From NCBI GenBank assembly GCA_934233735.1, contig CAKQGQ010000002.1:149914-213913 (forward strand): a stretch of DNA of 64,000 nt. The letters run 5' to 3'. The DNA comes from an uncultured Clostridia bacterium (GTDB lineage: Bacteria; Bacillota; Clostridia; Peptostreptococcales; Anaerovoracaceae). The translations under genes were made by a program, and so were the position numbers. Of the stretch, positions 1 to 8,083 are shown one piece after another. Numbering within the stretch: position 1 is the first letter of the stretch; the number at the start of each line of letters is the position of its first letter. The notes beneath the pieces were generated by a model, which was given only the letters and a program-made list of their open reading frames with translations, was not told the DNA's origin and searched no databases.

Positions 1-1
1 T

Positions 2-412
2 TTGGGCGACCGCAGCCTTGAAGTATTATATTGTCCGGGACACAGTGATGACGGCATCATGCTTTGGGACGAGCAGACAGGAAACCTCTTCACCGGTGAT
101 TCTTATTACAGCGGCGGACTTTATCTTTACTTTGATGATGATGTATACGGCAAATCCGATATCAAAGCGTATTATGATGCAGTCACCCGCATTACAGAGT
201 ACTGCAAAGACATCCGCAAACTCTGCGTTTCGCACAATCCGGACTCTTTCCACGAGGGCTCGTCTCAGCTCATCGAACTGCAGCAGGGTCTTGAAGATCT
301 TATGAAAGGCAAACTAACGCCTGAGCTGGTTGACCTGCCATGCGGCGATTCGTATTATGCAGGTGGTGGCAAGAGGGCAGTCCTTCCGCATTGCTCGATC
401 ATTTACAGGTAA
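2..412 (+). CDS. MBL-fold metallohydrolase, C-terminal part
   Basis: The gene runs in from before the window; only the last ~136 residues are present, so no start is assigned. Three elements of the metallo-beta-lactamase fold are visible in order: PGHSDD (zinc-ligand His of motif 3), FTGD (bridging Asp of motif 4) and VSHNP (His of motif 5). The rest of the fold, including HxHxDH, lies upstream. Family members are hydrolases with a binuclear metal site; the substrate cannot be told from this fragment. The next gene begins 48 bases downstream on the same strand, so the two may be co-transcribed. Confidence 0.8.
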   Translation: MGDRSLEVLYCPGHSDDGIMLWDEQTGNLFTGDSYYSGGLYLYFDDDVYGKSDIKAYYDAVTRITEYCKDIRKLCVSHNPDSFHEGSSQLIELQQGLEDLMKGKLTPELVDLPCGDSYYAGGGKRAVLPHCSIIYR

Positions 413-460
413 TCCTGCGATTTGCCCGAACACGACAAAATCGCATGGGACGGAGGCAAC

Positions 461-763
461 ATGGACTTATCAGATTACACATTACAAATAATCATAGTGC
501 TTACAGTTCTCGCATTGTTCGCACTTCAATATGTACTGTGCAAGCAAGCCGCAAGCAAATGGCTCCGTGCCATCCCGTTTCTGGCACCGCTTGCTTCGCT
601 TTCCTTCGCGGCATGGTTTGCCTTGCAGCCAAAAGGCGGGTTCATGGATTTCAGCATGCTTGCAGCACTGCTGTTCGTGCTGTTTGCACTTCTGTGCCTG
701 GTGCCGATTCTGGTGGCAAGAGTGGTGTACCGTGTAAGGGAGAAAAAGAGAAAAACAGAATAG
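461..763 (+). CDS. Small three-helix membrane protein
   Basis: A 100-residue protein I do not recognise. The ATG at 461 was preferred over an upstream TTG (422) because GGAGG lies just before it. Three hydrophobic stretches are visible (about residues 7-26, 38-54 and 64-89), followed by a basic tail rich in K and R, which suggests an inner-membrane protein with a cytoplasmic C-terminus. It lies directly behind the metallohydrolase gene and ahead of a hairpin terminator, so the two probably form the end of one transcript. No catalytic motif is evident. Confidence 0.6.
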   Translation: MDLSDYTLQIIIVLTVLALFALQYVLCKQAASKWLRAIPFLAPLASLSFAAWFALQPKGGFMDFSMLAALLFVLFALLCLVPILVARVVYRVREKKRKTE

Positions 764-775
764 ATTTTAGGAATG

Positions 776-804
776 AAAAGGCATCATGGGATTGGTGCCT
801 TTTT
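776..804 (+). terminator. Rho-independent terminator
   Basis: An 8-bp stem (AAAAGGCA / TGCCTTTT) encloses a 12-base loop and runs into a T tract, 13 bases after the stop of the small membrane protein. It separates the upstream pair from the helicase gene. Confidence 0.65.
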
Positions 805-1003
805 GTGAATATAAAAAAAGAAACGAGCAACCTTTTCCAGCCAAAAGACTTTACTCAGTAACAAAACTCATTCCTTACATTCACTATACACGATTTAATT
901 TTGTTTGTCAATGATTTTAAGAAAGATTTAATTATGCAGCCGTGATTGCTTTTTCGCGCAGCAGCAGGTAAAATGTAAGTATCACAGAAAAGAGGATATA
1001 AAG

Positions 1004-4000
1004 ATGTCGGAAGATAAAATCAGAGAATTTCATAAATCTTTTCATACTGCTTTTATTAATAAGAATTGTAATTCAAATCTGGCCTATAAGCCCCAGTTTG
1101 TATATAACGACAGTAAAGAAGGAAAAAAAGTTTTCACATCTATTGAAGATGAACTTTTGCGTTGTGAAAGCTTCTCCATTAGCGTCGCTTTTATCACGCG
1201 AGGTGGAATCACACCATTATTGCAAACTCTTAAGGAATTAGAAACAAAAGGGATAAAAGGCAGGATTTTAACAACCGATTACTTATGCTTCAGTGACCCT
1301 GTGGCATTAGATACCCTTGCAAATCTTTCAAATATCGAATTACGCATGTATCAAACGGAGTATGCTAAAAATGGCTTTCATACGAAGGGCTATATTTTTC
1401 AAAAAAATGAAGAATATCATTTCATTATCGGAAGTTCGAATTTGACCATGGATGCGTTAACACGAAACATGGAATGGAATACAAGGATCGTTTCGACGCT
1501 GAACGGTGAAATGATAAACGATGTTTTAAGCGAATTTAATAAATTATGGAGTGCGACCGATATAACACGGCCATATGAGGATATAAGAGAGGACTATCAA
1601 AGAAAATACGCTGAAAAACAGCTTTTTAATAAGATTGTTGCAGAGCAGCGAGAAATCGCACGAAAACAAACGGTTCCGTCAATTGAAGCATATAAATTAC
1701 AACCAAACTCTATGCAGAATGCCTTCATATATAATTTGTTGGAATACCAAAAGCAAAACATTTCAAAAGCATTGCTTATTTCCGCAACCGGTACAGGAAA
1801 GACCTATGCTGCAGCATTCGCTATGCGACAGCTTGGATTCAAAAAAGTTCTTTTTGTTGTGCATAGAAAGCAGATTGCAAAGCAGGCGAAGGCATCCTTT
1901 GAGCGCGTATTTGGTAACGAAATTAAAACCGGATTAGTCTCAGGAAATGAACATGACTATGAGGCAGAGTTTGTATTCGCAACAGTGCAGACTTTAAGCA
2001 AACAGGACAATTTGGCATCTTTTTCTCCCGACTACTTCGACGCTTGTATTTATGATGAGGCACATCATACCAGTGCAGAAAGCTATAAAAGGGTGATGGA
2101 TTACTTTACTCCTAAATTTACGCTTGGGATGACTGCCACACCAGACAGACGCGACGATAATGTTGATGGAAGAAACATCTACGAAATCTTTGACCATAAC
2201 ATCGCTTATGAAATACGCTTACAGCAAGCTATGGAAGAAGACTTGCTTTGTCCGTTCCACTATTTTGGAATCACCGATTTGGAAATGATATCTGACGAAG
2301 GCAATTCGAAAGAAGAACAAATAGAAAACTTTCGATATCTAACAAGTGATGCTCGTGTGGAAAACATTATAAAACAAGCCGAATATTATGGATACTCAGG
2401 AGAACGAGTAAAAGGTCTGATTTTCTGTAGCAGAATTGATGAGGCACGAGAGTTGTCGAAAAAGTTTAACCAACATGGTTTAAAGACGATTGCTTTAAGC
2501 GGAGCGGACACTGAGGAGATGCGAGCTGATGCTATTGAACGCTTGACAATGAATGTAGAATCAGAAACGGATGATTATCTGGATTATATTTTAACTGTTG
2601 ATATTTTCTCTGAAGGAACCGATATCGTAGAGGTGAATCAGGTTATCATGCTTCGTCCAACGCAGTCCCCGATTGTCTTCGTGCAGCAATTGGGCAGAGG
2701 TCTCAGAAAGTCCGATGGAAAAGAATATGTCGTGGTTCTTGACTTTATCGGAAATTACAAAAATAATTTCATGATCCCGATTGCTCTTTCTGGCGACCGC
2801 AGCTATAACAAAGACAATATTCGTAGATATTTGATGGAAGGCGGACGAGTAATACCGGGGGCGAGTACGATCCATTTTGATGAAATTAGTAGAAAACGGA
2901 TATTTGCTGCTGTGGATAATGCGAATTTCAGCGATATCAAACTGATTAAGGAGAATTATGCAAATCTTAAGAATAAGCTCGGTAGGATTCCGAAATTAAA
3001 GGATTTTGATGACTATGGCGAGATGGATGTTCTTCGAATCTTCGATAACAATAGTTTGGGAAGCTACTATAAGTTTCTCGTCAAATACGAAAAGGAATAC
3101 AAAGTAAGACTGACCAAAGACCAGGAAAATATTGTAGAATTTGTTTCTAAGAAATTTGCAAACGGGAAACGTATTCACGAATTAAAATTATTAAACAGAA
3201 TCCTTACTTATGCGAACGCTTTTCCATTGTTCGCCGGATTAGAGGGAGACCTCACAACTGATTATGGAATTCATCTAACAAAAGAACAGAAGGAAAACAT
3301 TGTAAATATAATGACGAATGAATTTCCGGCCGGCGCAAGCAAAAATACATATTCAAACTGTATTTTCATAGAAGAAGATGAAAATACAGAAAATGATTAT
3401 CAGATATCATTTTCTTTCGCGCAAATGTTAAAAAGCAGGGACTTTTATAACATTTTAAAAGAACTTGTCGAATTTGGAATCAGCCGATATGAACGGGATT
3501 TCTCTGATAGATATAAGAAAACGGATCTTGTTCTTTATCAGAAATATACATACGAAGATGTTTGCAGGCTACTTAACTGGGAACGAAATGAAGTGCCTTT
3601 GAACATAGGTGGATATAAGTATGATAAAAAGACAAAAACTTTCCCGGTTTTTATTAATTACGATAAAGAAGATGACATCAGTGATACTACCAAGTATGAA
3701 GACCATTTCGCAAACAGTAGTAATCTGATCGCAATATCGAAATCCGGACGAAGCATTCATTCGGAAGATGTACAGAATTTCCTGCATGCGGATGAACTTG
3801 GCATACAAGTTCACTTATTCGTACGTAAAAACAAGGATGATAAAATATCAAAAGAATTTTATTATCTGGGGAATATGCATGCAATCGGCAACCCAATCGA
3901 GTTCACCATGTCAAACACCGATAAAACAGCAGTTGAAATTGAATGGCAGCTCGAGGTGCCGGTCAGAGAAGATATTTATGAATATATTGTAAACGAATAG
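1004..4000 (+). CDS. PLD-nuclease / SF2 helicase with DUF3427
   Basis: A 998-residue multidomain protein. The N-terminal ~190 residues form a phospholipase-D-like (HKD) nuclease module, with an HTK at about residue 126 followed by GSSNLT. A superfamily-2 helicase core follows: Walker A ATGTGKT near 261, DEAH near 351, TATP near 376, and motif VI QQLGRGLR near 561. The last ~300 residues match the DUF3427 type. Proteins of this build are predicted to translocate on and cut nucleic acid. They occur in accessory islands and are thought to act in defence against foreign DNA, but the mechanism is not established here. GAGGATATAAAG precedes the start. The stop is 9 bases before a NUDIX gene, so the two are very probably one operon. 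Local base composition is AT-rich compared with 14-24 kb. Confidence 0.85.
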   Translation: MSEDKIREFHKSFHTAFINKNCNSNLAYKPQFVYNDSKEGKKVFTSIEDELLRCESFSISVAFITRGGITPLLQTLKELETKGIKGRILTTDYLCFSDPVALDTLANLSNIELRMYQTEYAKNGFHTKGYIFQKNEEYHFIIGSSNLTMDALTRNMEWNTRIVSTLNGEMINDVLSEFNKLWSATDITRPYEDIREDYQRKYAEKQLFNKIVAEQREIARKQTVPSIEAYKLQPNSMQNAFIYNLLEYQKQNISKALLISATGTGKTYAAAFAMRQLGFKKVLFVVHRKQIAKQAKASFERVFGNEIKTGLVSGNEHDYEAEFVFATVQTLSKQDNLASFSPDYFDACIYDEAHHTSAESYKRVMDYFTPKFTLGMTATPDRRDDNVDGRNIYEIFDHNIAYEIRLQQAMEEDLLCPFHYFGITDLEMISDEGNSKEEQIENFRYLTSDARVENIIKQAEYYGYSGERVKGLIFCSRIDEARELSKKFNQHGLKTIALSGADTEEMRADAIERLTMNVESETDDYLDYILTVDIFSEGTDIVEVNQVIMLRPTQSPIVFVQQLGRGLRKSDGKEYVVVLDFIGNYKNNFMIPIALSGDRSYNKDNIRRYLMEGGRVIPGASTIHFDEISRKRIFAAVDNANFSDIKLIKENYANLKNKLGRIPKLKDFDDYGEMDVLRIFDNNSLGSYYKFLVKYEKEYKVRLTKDQENIVEFVSKKFANGKRIHELKLLNRILTYANAFPLFAGLEGDLTTDYGIHLTKEQKENIVNIMTNEFPAGASKNTYSNCIFIEEDENTENDYQISFSFAQMLKSRDFYNILKELVEFGISRYERDFSDRYKKTDLVLYQKYTYEDVCRLLNWERNEVPLNIGGYKYDKKTKTFPVFINYDKEDDISDTTKYEDHFANSSNLIAISKSGRSIHSEDVQNFLHADELGIQVHLFVRKNKDDKISKEFYYLGNMHAIGNPIEFTMSNTDKTAVEIEWQLEVPVREDIYEYIVNE

Positions 4001-4009
4001 AGGAATGAA

Positions 4010-4411
4010 ATGAAGACGATACGCGTAGTTGCTGCCGTGATAAGAGCAGTAAATGGAGATGGCAGGCAAATGATATTTGCTACACAAAGAGGCTATGGAG
4101 AATTTAAGGGTGGTTGGGAATTTCCCGGTGGTAAAATTGAAGACGGTGAAACACCAGAAGAAGCCCTTAAGCGAGAAATTATTGAGGAACTGGAAACGGA
4201 AATCAAAGTCGGCGATTTAATTGATACAATTGAATACGACTATCCTGCTTTTCATCTTTCCATGGACTGTTTTTGGGCAGAGATTGTTTCCGGCGATTTA
4301 ATTTTGAAAGAACATGAGGCGGCGAGGTGGCTGACAATGGAAAATCTAAATTCTGTGGAATGGCTGCCGGCAGATGTGACGTTGATAGATAAAATCGCTG
4401 AAAGCTTATAA
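4010..4411 (+). CDS. NUDIX hydrolase (MutT-type NTP pyrophosphohydrolase)
   Basis: A 133-residue single-domain NUDIX protein. The Nudix box is clear: G41-x5-E47-x7-REIIEE (residues 55-60). The usual late Gly is replaced by Glu, a variant that seems common in the (deoxy)nucleoside-triphosphate pyrophosphohydrolase branch. Such enzymes convert (d)NTPs, often oxidised ones or CTP, to NMP plus pyrophosphate, using Mg2+ held by the box glutamates. The gene starts 9 bases after the helicase/nuclease stop, with GAGGAATGAA as ribosome binding site. This close pairing suggests a joint role, perhaps clearing or sensing modified nucleotides alongside the nuclease-helicase; that role is inferred. Confidence 0.85.
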   Translation: MKTIRVVAAVIRAVNGDGRQMIFATQRGYGEFKGGWEFPGGKIEDGETPEEALKREIIEELETEIKVGDLIDTIEYDYPAFHLSMDCFWAEIVSGDLILKEHEAARWLTMENLNSVEWLPADVTLIDKIAESL

Positions 4412-4490
4412 ATGTACCATAAATCGCACAAATTCAGAAGTTTTTTTCATCCGGCATCTCTATAATGGAGTACGAAAAGGAGATGTCGAA

Positions 4491-4667
4491 ATGAATATAG
4501 AAAGTATTAAACAAAACAAATTACATTTTATTCTTAGTTTTTCTGTTCCGAGCATTGTTGCAATGCTTTTGCAGACGGTAATCACGATAACGGATGGATA
4601 TTTTACCGGAAACTATGTGGGTGAAGATGGCTTTATGGAGATTGACATCTGCTTTCCGCTTGTTTGA
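4491..4667 (+). pseudogene. 5' fragment of a MATE efflux gene
   Basis: An ATG with a good AAGGAGATG ribosome binding site opens a 58-codon frame. Its product looks like the first helix and loop of a MATE multidrug transporter (the FSVPSIVAMLLQTVITITDG region, then YFTGNYVG). It stops where the second helix should begin, and no continuation of the family is visible in any frame before the next gene. A -10-like TATAAT lies upstream near 4461. The full-length MATE gene at 11.1 kb starts in a similar way. I read this as a truncated remnant, probably cut when the Fic region arrived; a very short expressed peptide is possible but unlikely to be functional. Confidence 0.7.
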
Positions 4668-4735
4668 TATTGTTCCGCTAATTGGGCGAATATTATTCCG
4701 ATAAGATTGATATTATTCCGATAAGATGGTATACT
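4667..4735 (+). promoter_or_regulatory. Direct-repeat operator and promoter of the first fic gene
   Basis: Two exact 18-base repeats (ATATTATTCCGATAAGAT) begin at 4690 and 4710, a period of 20. A weaker third copy (ATATTGTTCCGCTAAT) begins at 4667, inside the MATE remnant. A promoter, TTGATA (4707-4712), 17 bases, TATACT (4730-4735), is overlaid on the third repeat unit, which covers the -35 box and half the spacer. A protein bound to the repeats would block RNA polymerase. The N-terminal HTH of the downstream Fic protein is the natural candidate (inferred). Confidence 0.6.
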
Positions 4736-4760
4736 ATATCATAGATTGGAGGTACATCCT

Positions 4761-5654
4761 ATGTTTATGACGGTAAAACAGGCTTCCGAAAAGTGGGGCA
4801 TCTCTGACAGAAGGGTCCGAATTCTTTGTGCTGATGGGAAAATTGCGGGCGCATATCAGGAAGGCCGAGGATGGAAAATTCCCATGGATGCAAAGAAGCC
4901 AGCCGATGGACGATATAAAGTAACGGAAAGTCTTTTGTCACAAATTGACCATAAAAAAGCTGAACTGGACAGCAGAAGACCATTGACCGCCGGCGAAGCA
5001 GAAAGACTGAAAGAAGAGTTCGTCGTAGAGTACACCTACAATTCCAATGCCATCGAAGGAAATACTCTTACATTGAGAGAAACAGATTTAGTGCTCCGTG
5101 GTCTTACAATTAACCAAAAACCGTTGAAAGATCATATGGAGGCAGTCGGTCATAAAGAGGCCTTTGATTTTGTGAGCGAGCTTGTAAAAGAGAATGTTCC
5201 AATCAGCGAGAGTATCATTAAACAGATTCATTCTCTTGTCCTTGCTGATAAGAGAGAAGACCGCGGCATCTATCGCCGAGTTCCTGTTCGTATTTTGGGT
5301 GCTCAGCACGAGCCTGTGCAGCCGTACCTGATTGAGCCGAAGATGGAGCAGCTATTGCATGACTTTGCTGAAAGTAAAGAACATATCGTGACAAAATTAG
5401 CACGTTTTCATATTGAGTTTGAGGGCATTCATCCTTTCATTGATGGTAACGGCAGAACAGGAAGACTGCTTGTGAATCTTGAACTGATGAGGGAAGGATA
5501 TCCGCCGATTGATATTAAGTTTGCAGACAGAGTTTCCTATTATAATGCCTTTGATGAATATTATGCAAAACATAATCTTTCGGCAATGGAAAACTTGTTT
5601 GCAGGATACATTAATGCAAGATTGGATATGTATTTGGATATGCTGAGAGATTAA
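4761..5654 (+). CDS. Fic-domain protein with N-terminal HTH (class II)
   Basis: A 297-residue Fic protein. The ATG at 4761 was chosen over the TTG at 4746 because GGAGG (4748-4752) lies 8 bases before it. Residues 1-45 form a MerR/excisionase-like helix-turn-helix. The Fic signature HPFIDGNGRTGR spans 224-235, with the catalytic His at 224; it transfers AMP (or another NMP) from a nucleotide to a target hydroxyl. An inhibitory motif S95-x3-E99-G100 precedes the core, placing the autoinhibitory helix on the N-terminal side (class II). The HTH plus the repeats upstream suggest autoregulation. It is the first of three Fic genes in tandem and has the same build as the third. Confidence 0.88.
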   Translation: MFMTVKQASEKWGISDRRVRILCADGKIAGAYQEGRGWKIPMDAKKPADGRYKVTESLLSQIDHKKAELDSRRPLTAGEAERLKEEFVVEYTYNSNAIEGNTLTLRETDLVLRGLTINQKPLKDHMEAVGHKEAFDFVSELVKENVPISESIIKQIHSLVLADKREDRGIYRRVPVRILGAQHEPVQPYLIEPKMEQLLHDFAESKEHIVTKLARFHIEFEGIHPFIDGNGRTGRLLVNLELMREGYPPIDIKFADRVSYYNAFDEYYAKHNLSAMENLFAGYINARLDMYLDMLRD

Positions 5655-5672
5655 AGGAGATAGTAAAGTACG

Positions 5673-5795
5673 GAGCGTTTTGTCTATCCACTGGCAAAAC
5701 TTCAAGCCTCTTTTGACGATCGGGGAATTGAATACAGTAACGAATATTTTGAAACGTTGGGAATTCTACTAGGCTATCAGCGAGTATCTCCATGA
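5673..5795 (+). pseudogene. Short unrecognised gene remnant
   Basis: An open stretch of about 40 codons, starting right after the first fic gene and ending at a TGA (5793), has the composition of real protein (FVYPLAKLQASFDDRG, then EYFETLGILLGYQ) but no start codon or ribosome binding site. It looks like the C-terminal end of a lost gene. I could not assign a family. Its position between two Fic genes suggests debris from island rearrangement. Confidence 0.35.
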
Positions 5796-5834
5796 AAACT
5801 CGGGGTAAAGGCTTAGGAGATAATGATAGTTGTA

Positions 5835-5864
5835 AAGCGGAATGTTTTTAGAGACATTCCGCTT
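5835..5864 (+). terminator. Hairpin, likely terminator after first fic gene
   Basis: A perfect 11-bp stem (AAGCGGAATGT / ACATTCCGCTT) with an 8-base loop, followed by AAACTTTG. The T tract is poor, so termination may be partial. It separates the first fic gene from the second. Confidence 0.5.
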
Positions 5865-5876
5865 AAACTTTGTCCT

Positions 5877-5943
5877 GATACGGCAAAAAAATAAAATAAT
5901 AAAACGATTTTGCGTATCAAAATTGCCGATGATGTGGTATACT
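5877..5943 (+). promoter_or_regulatory. Promoter region of second fic gene with inverted repeat
   Basis: An extended -10 element, GGTATACT (5936-5943), lies 50 bases before the second fic gene and matches the GGTATACT of the first fic promoter. Upstream, an inverted repeat pairs TGATACGGCAAAA (5877-5889) with TTTTGCGTATCA (5908-5919), broken by one extra G, and its right arm runs into the expected -35 position. This could be an operator; no clear -35 hexamer is visible. Confidence 0.4.
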
Positions 5944-5992
5944 TGTTATAGGAATTAAAATAGATTATTTGGCGTGAATGTGAGGTAACGTA

Positions 5993-6595
5993 ATGCTTGA
6001 AAACAAACTGGGAATTACAGATTCAGCGGAATTAGCAAGAATAGAAGAAAAAATCAGCAAGAAGAAAGCGGTTGAAATGTTTGAAAGTGGATATTTGGAA
6101 AGCTTAGAAGCCGGAACCTATGAAAGCCTTGCCATGATTCATAAATACCTTTTTGATGAAATATATGATTTTGCCGGTGAGATTCGCAAAGTGAATATTT
6201 CAAAAGGAAATTTCCGTTTTGCTCCATTGATGTATCTGGATGCAGCTTTGCAGAACATTGACAAAATGCCTCAGTCCACATTTGATGAAATTGTCGAAAA
6301 ATATGTAGAAATGAATGTGGCTCATCCATTCAGGGAAGGTAACGGCAGAAGCACAAGAATTTGGTTAGATTTGATGCTGAAAAAAGAAATCGGATATGTC
6401 GTTGATTGGAGTAAGGTGGATAAGGAAGATTATTTGCTTGCCATGGAGCGCAGCCCGATTAAAGATATAGAAATTAAGTTCCTTCTGAAAAACGCTCTTA
6501 CAGACAATGTAAATGATAGGGAAATCTATATGAAGGGCATTGATCACAGCTATTATTATGAAGGCTACTATGTATATAAAACCGAGGAGCTGTAA
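5993..6595 (+). CDS. Fic-domain adenylyltransferase, class III
   Basis: A compact 200-residue Fic protein without an added DNA-binding domain. The active-site loop HPFREGNGRSTR lies at residues 111-122, with the catalytic His at 111. The inhibitory motif is at the very C-terminus, S186-YYY-E190-G191, the arrangement of class III Fic proteins such as the Neisseria enzyme. There, self-AMPylation and oligomer state relieve inhibition and the target includes gyrase; whether that holds here is unknown. The ATG at 5993 follows GTGAGGTAACGTA. It stands between two HTH-Fic genes but differs from them in both length and inhibitor placement, so it is not a recent duplicate of either. Confidence 0.88.
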   Translation: MLENKLGITDSAELARIEEKISKKKAVEMFESGYLESLEAGTYESLAMIHKYLFDEIYDFAGEIRKVNISKGNFRFAPLMYLDAALQNIDKMPQSTFDEIVEKYVEMNVAHPFREGNGRSTRIWLDLMLKKEIGYVVDWSKVDKEDYLLAMERSPIKDIEIKFLLKNALTDNVNDREIYMKGIDHSYYYEGYYVYKTEEL

Positions 6596-6636
6596 ACGAG
6601 TTGAAATATAAGATTGAGATAGGCGGAGGATCTTAG

Positions 6637-7554
6637 ATGCGATATCTTTCAGTTACTGAAATAGCGAAAAAGTGGGATGTGTCAGAGCGCAGTGTTAGAA
6701 ATTACTGCGCCCAGGGGCGTGTGAACGGTGCGTTTCTTACCGGCAAGACATGGAACATTCCGGAAAACGCAGAAAAGCCGGAGCGTACTAATAAAAGAAA
6801 AGATAAGCCGAGTACTCTGTTGGATATTCTGAAAGAGCAGAAGGCAAGTAAATATTCCGGTGGGGTCTACCATAAAACGCAGATTGATTTGACATATAAT
6901 TCCAACCATATGGAAGGAAGCCGATTGACGCACGATCAAACCAGATATATCTTTGAAACGAACACCATCAGCGCAGAAAAAGAAGTGCTGAATGTGGATG
7001 ATGTGATTGAAACAGCAAATCACTTCCGCTGCATTGATATGATTATCGATCATGCAAAAGCAGCTCTGACGGAGAAGTTTATCAAAGAACTTCATTTGGT
7101 TTTGAAGAACGGCACCAGCGATTCCAGAAAAGATTGGTTTGCTGTTGGCGAGTATAAGAAACTCCCGAATGAAGTCGGCGGCAGGGATACAGCCTTGCCG
7201 GAAGAAGTTGCCGATAAAATGAAGGCTTTGCTGACGGAATATAACGCCAAGGAAGCAAAGACCTTTGAGGATATTCTGGACTTCCATGTGAAGTTTGAGC
7301 GGATTCATCCATTCCAGGACGGCAACGGTCGCGTGGGCAGATTGATCATGTTTAAGGAGTGCCTGAAATACAATATCGTTCCGTTCATCATTGAGGACAA
7401 TCTGAAGATGTTCTATTACCGTGGATTGAAGGAATGGAACAACGAAAAAGGCTACCTGACAGATTCCTGTCTGACGGCGCAGGATAAGTACAAAGCATAT
7501 TTGGATTATTTTAGGATTGGAGATCTCAAATATCAATTTGGAGAAGATTGGTGA
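6637..7554 (+). CDS. Fic-domain protein with N-terminal HTH (class II)
   Basis: A 305-residue protein with the same layout as the first Fic gene of the cluster. An HTH covers about residues 1-45 (SVTEIAKKW, then SVRNYCAQGRV). The inhibitory motif S89-NHM-E93-G94 follows, and the Fic loop HPFQDGNGRVGR spans 224-235, the same position as in the first protein. It should use its catalytic His224 to modify a protein target with a nucleotide. AGGCGGAGGATCTTAG precedes the ATG. It lies 41 bases behind the second fic gene, so these two may be co-transcribed. Sequence outside the motifs differs considerably from the first copy, suggesting an old duplication or separate acquisition. Confidence 0.88.
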   Translation: MRYLSVTEIAKKWDVSERSVRNYCAQGRVNGAFLTGKTWNIPENAEKPERTNKRKDKPSTLLDILKEQKASKYSGGVYHKTQIDLTYNSNHMEGSRLTHDQTRYIFETNTISAEKEVLNVDDVIETANHFRCIDMIIDHAKAALTEKFIKELHLVLKNGTSDSRKDWFAVGEYKKLPNEVGGRDTALPEEVADKMKALLTEYNAKEAKTFEDILDFHVKFERIHPFQDGNGRVGRLIMFKECLKYNIVPFIIEDNLKMFYYRGLKEWNNEKGYLTDSCLTAQDKYKAYLDYFRIGDLKYQFGEDW

Positions 7555-7587
7555 CTAGAATTAACATTGAAAAAAGAGGAGAGCGTG

Positions 7588-8070
7588 ATGTGTTATACAA
7601 AAATGATAAAAGTGCTTTTCATTTGCCACGGCAATATCTGCCGCAGCACAATGGCGCAATATGTGTTTGAAGATATGGTAAAAAAGAAGGGACTGTCGGA
7701 CTGCTTTGAGATTGATTCGGCGGCCACAAGTCGTGAAGAAATCGGCAATGGTGTCCATCATGGCACACGGCGAAAGCTGGCGGAGATGGGGATTCCATGC
7801 GGAAATCATCATGCCCGCCAGGTGACAAAAGCGGATTACGAACATTTTGATTATCTGATTATTATGGATGCAAACAACCGCAGGAATCTGATGCGTATTA
7901 TCAGCAGCGACCCGGATAACAAGGTTCACAGACTGCTTGACTTTTCCAAGAATCCGCGGGATATTGCAGACCCGTGGTATACGGGGAATTTTGATGTGAC
8001 TTATGATGATATTGCGGAAGGCTGCGCGGATTTCCTGAAGTATATTCAAGATAAACTTTATGCAGAATAG
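7588..8070 (+). CDS. Low-molecular-weight protein-tyrosine phosphatase
   Basis: A 160-residue LMW-PTP. The signature loop CHGNICRS holds the nucleophile Cys13 and the phosphate-binding Arg19, and DPWY near residue 128 supplies the general-acid Asp. The enzyme removes phosphate from tyrosine (or phospho-arginine) in proteins by a cysteinyl-phosphate intermediate. The ATG at 7588 follows GAGGAGAGCG, better placed than the upstream TTG at 7567. Length is normal for the family. It follows the Fic genes by about 30 bases and precedes an FMN-binding protein by 13, so it opens a small operon of three genes; no functional link to Fic is shown. Confidence 0.9.
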   Translation: MCYTKMIKVLFICHGNICRSTMAQYVFEDMVKKKGLSDCFEIDSAATSREEIGNGVHHGTRRKLAEMGIPCGNHHARQVTKADYEHFDYLIIMDANNRRNLMRIISSDPDNKVHRLLDFSKNPRDIADPWYTGNFDVTYDDIAEGCADFLKYIQDKLYAE

Positions 8071-8083
8071 ATAGGGGGCAAAT

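Noticed and set aside
340..861. 173-residue open frame overlapping the first two genes
   Set aside because: Out-of-frame overlap with the metallohydrolase end and the small membrane protein; composition (many R, C, H) is that of a shadow.
6682..7536. 284-residue open frame on the - strand
   Set aside because: Complete shadow of the third fic gene; no ribosome binding site and no protein-like motif, while the + strand frame has a full Fic signature.
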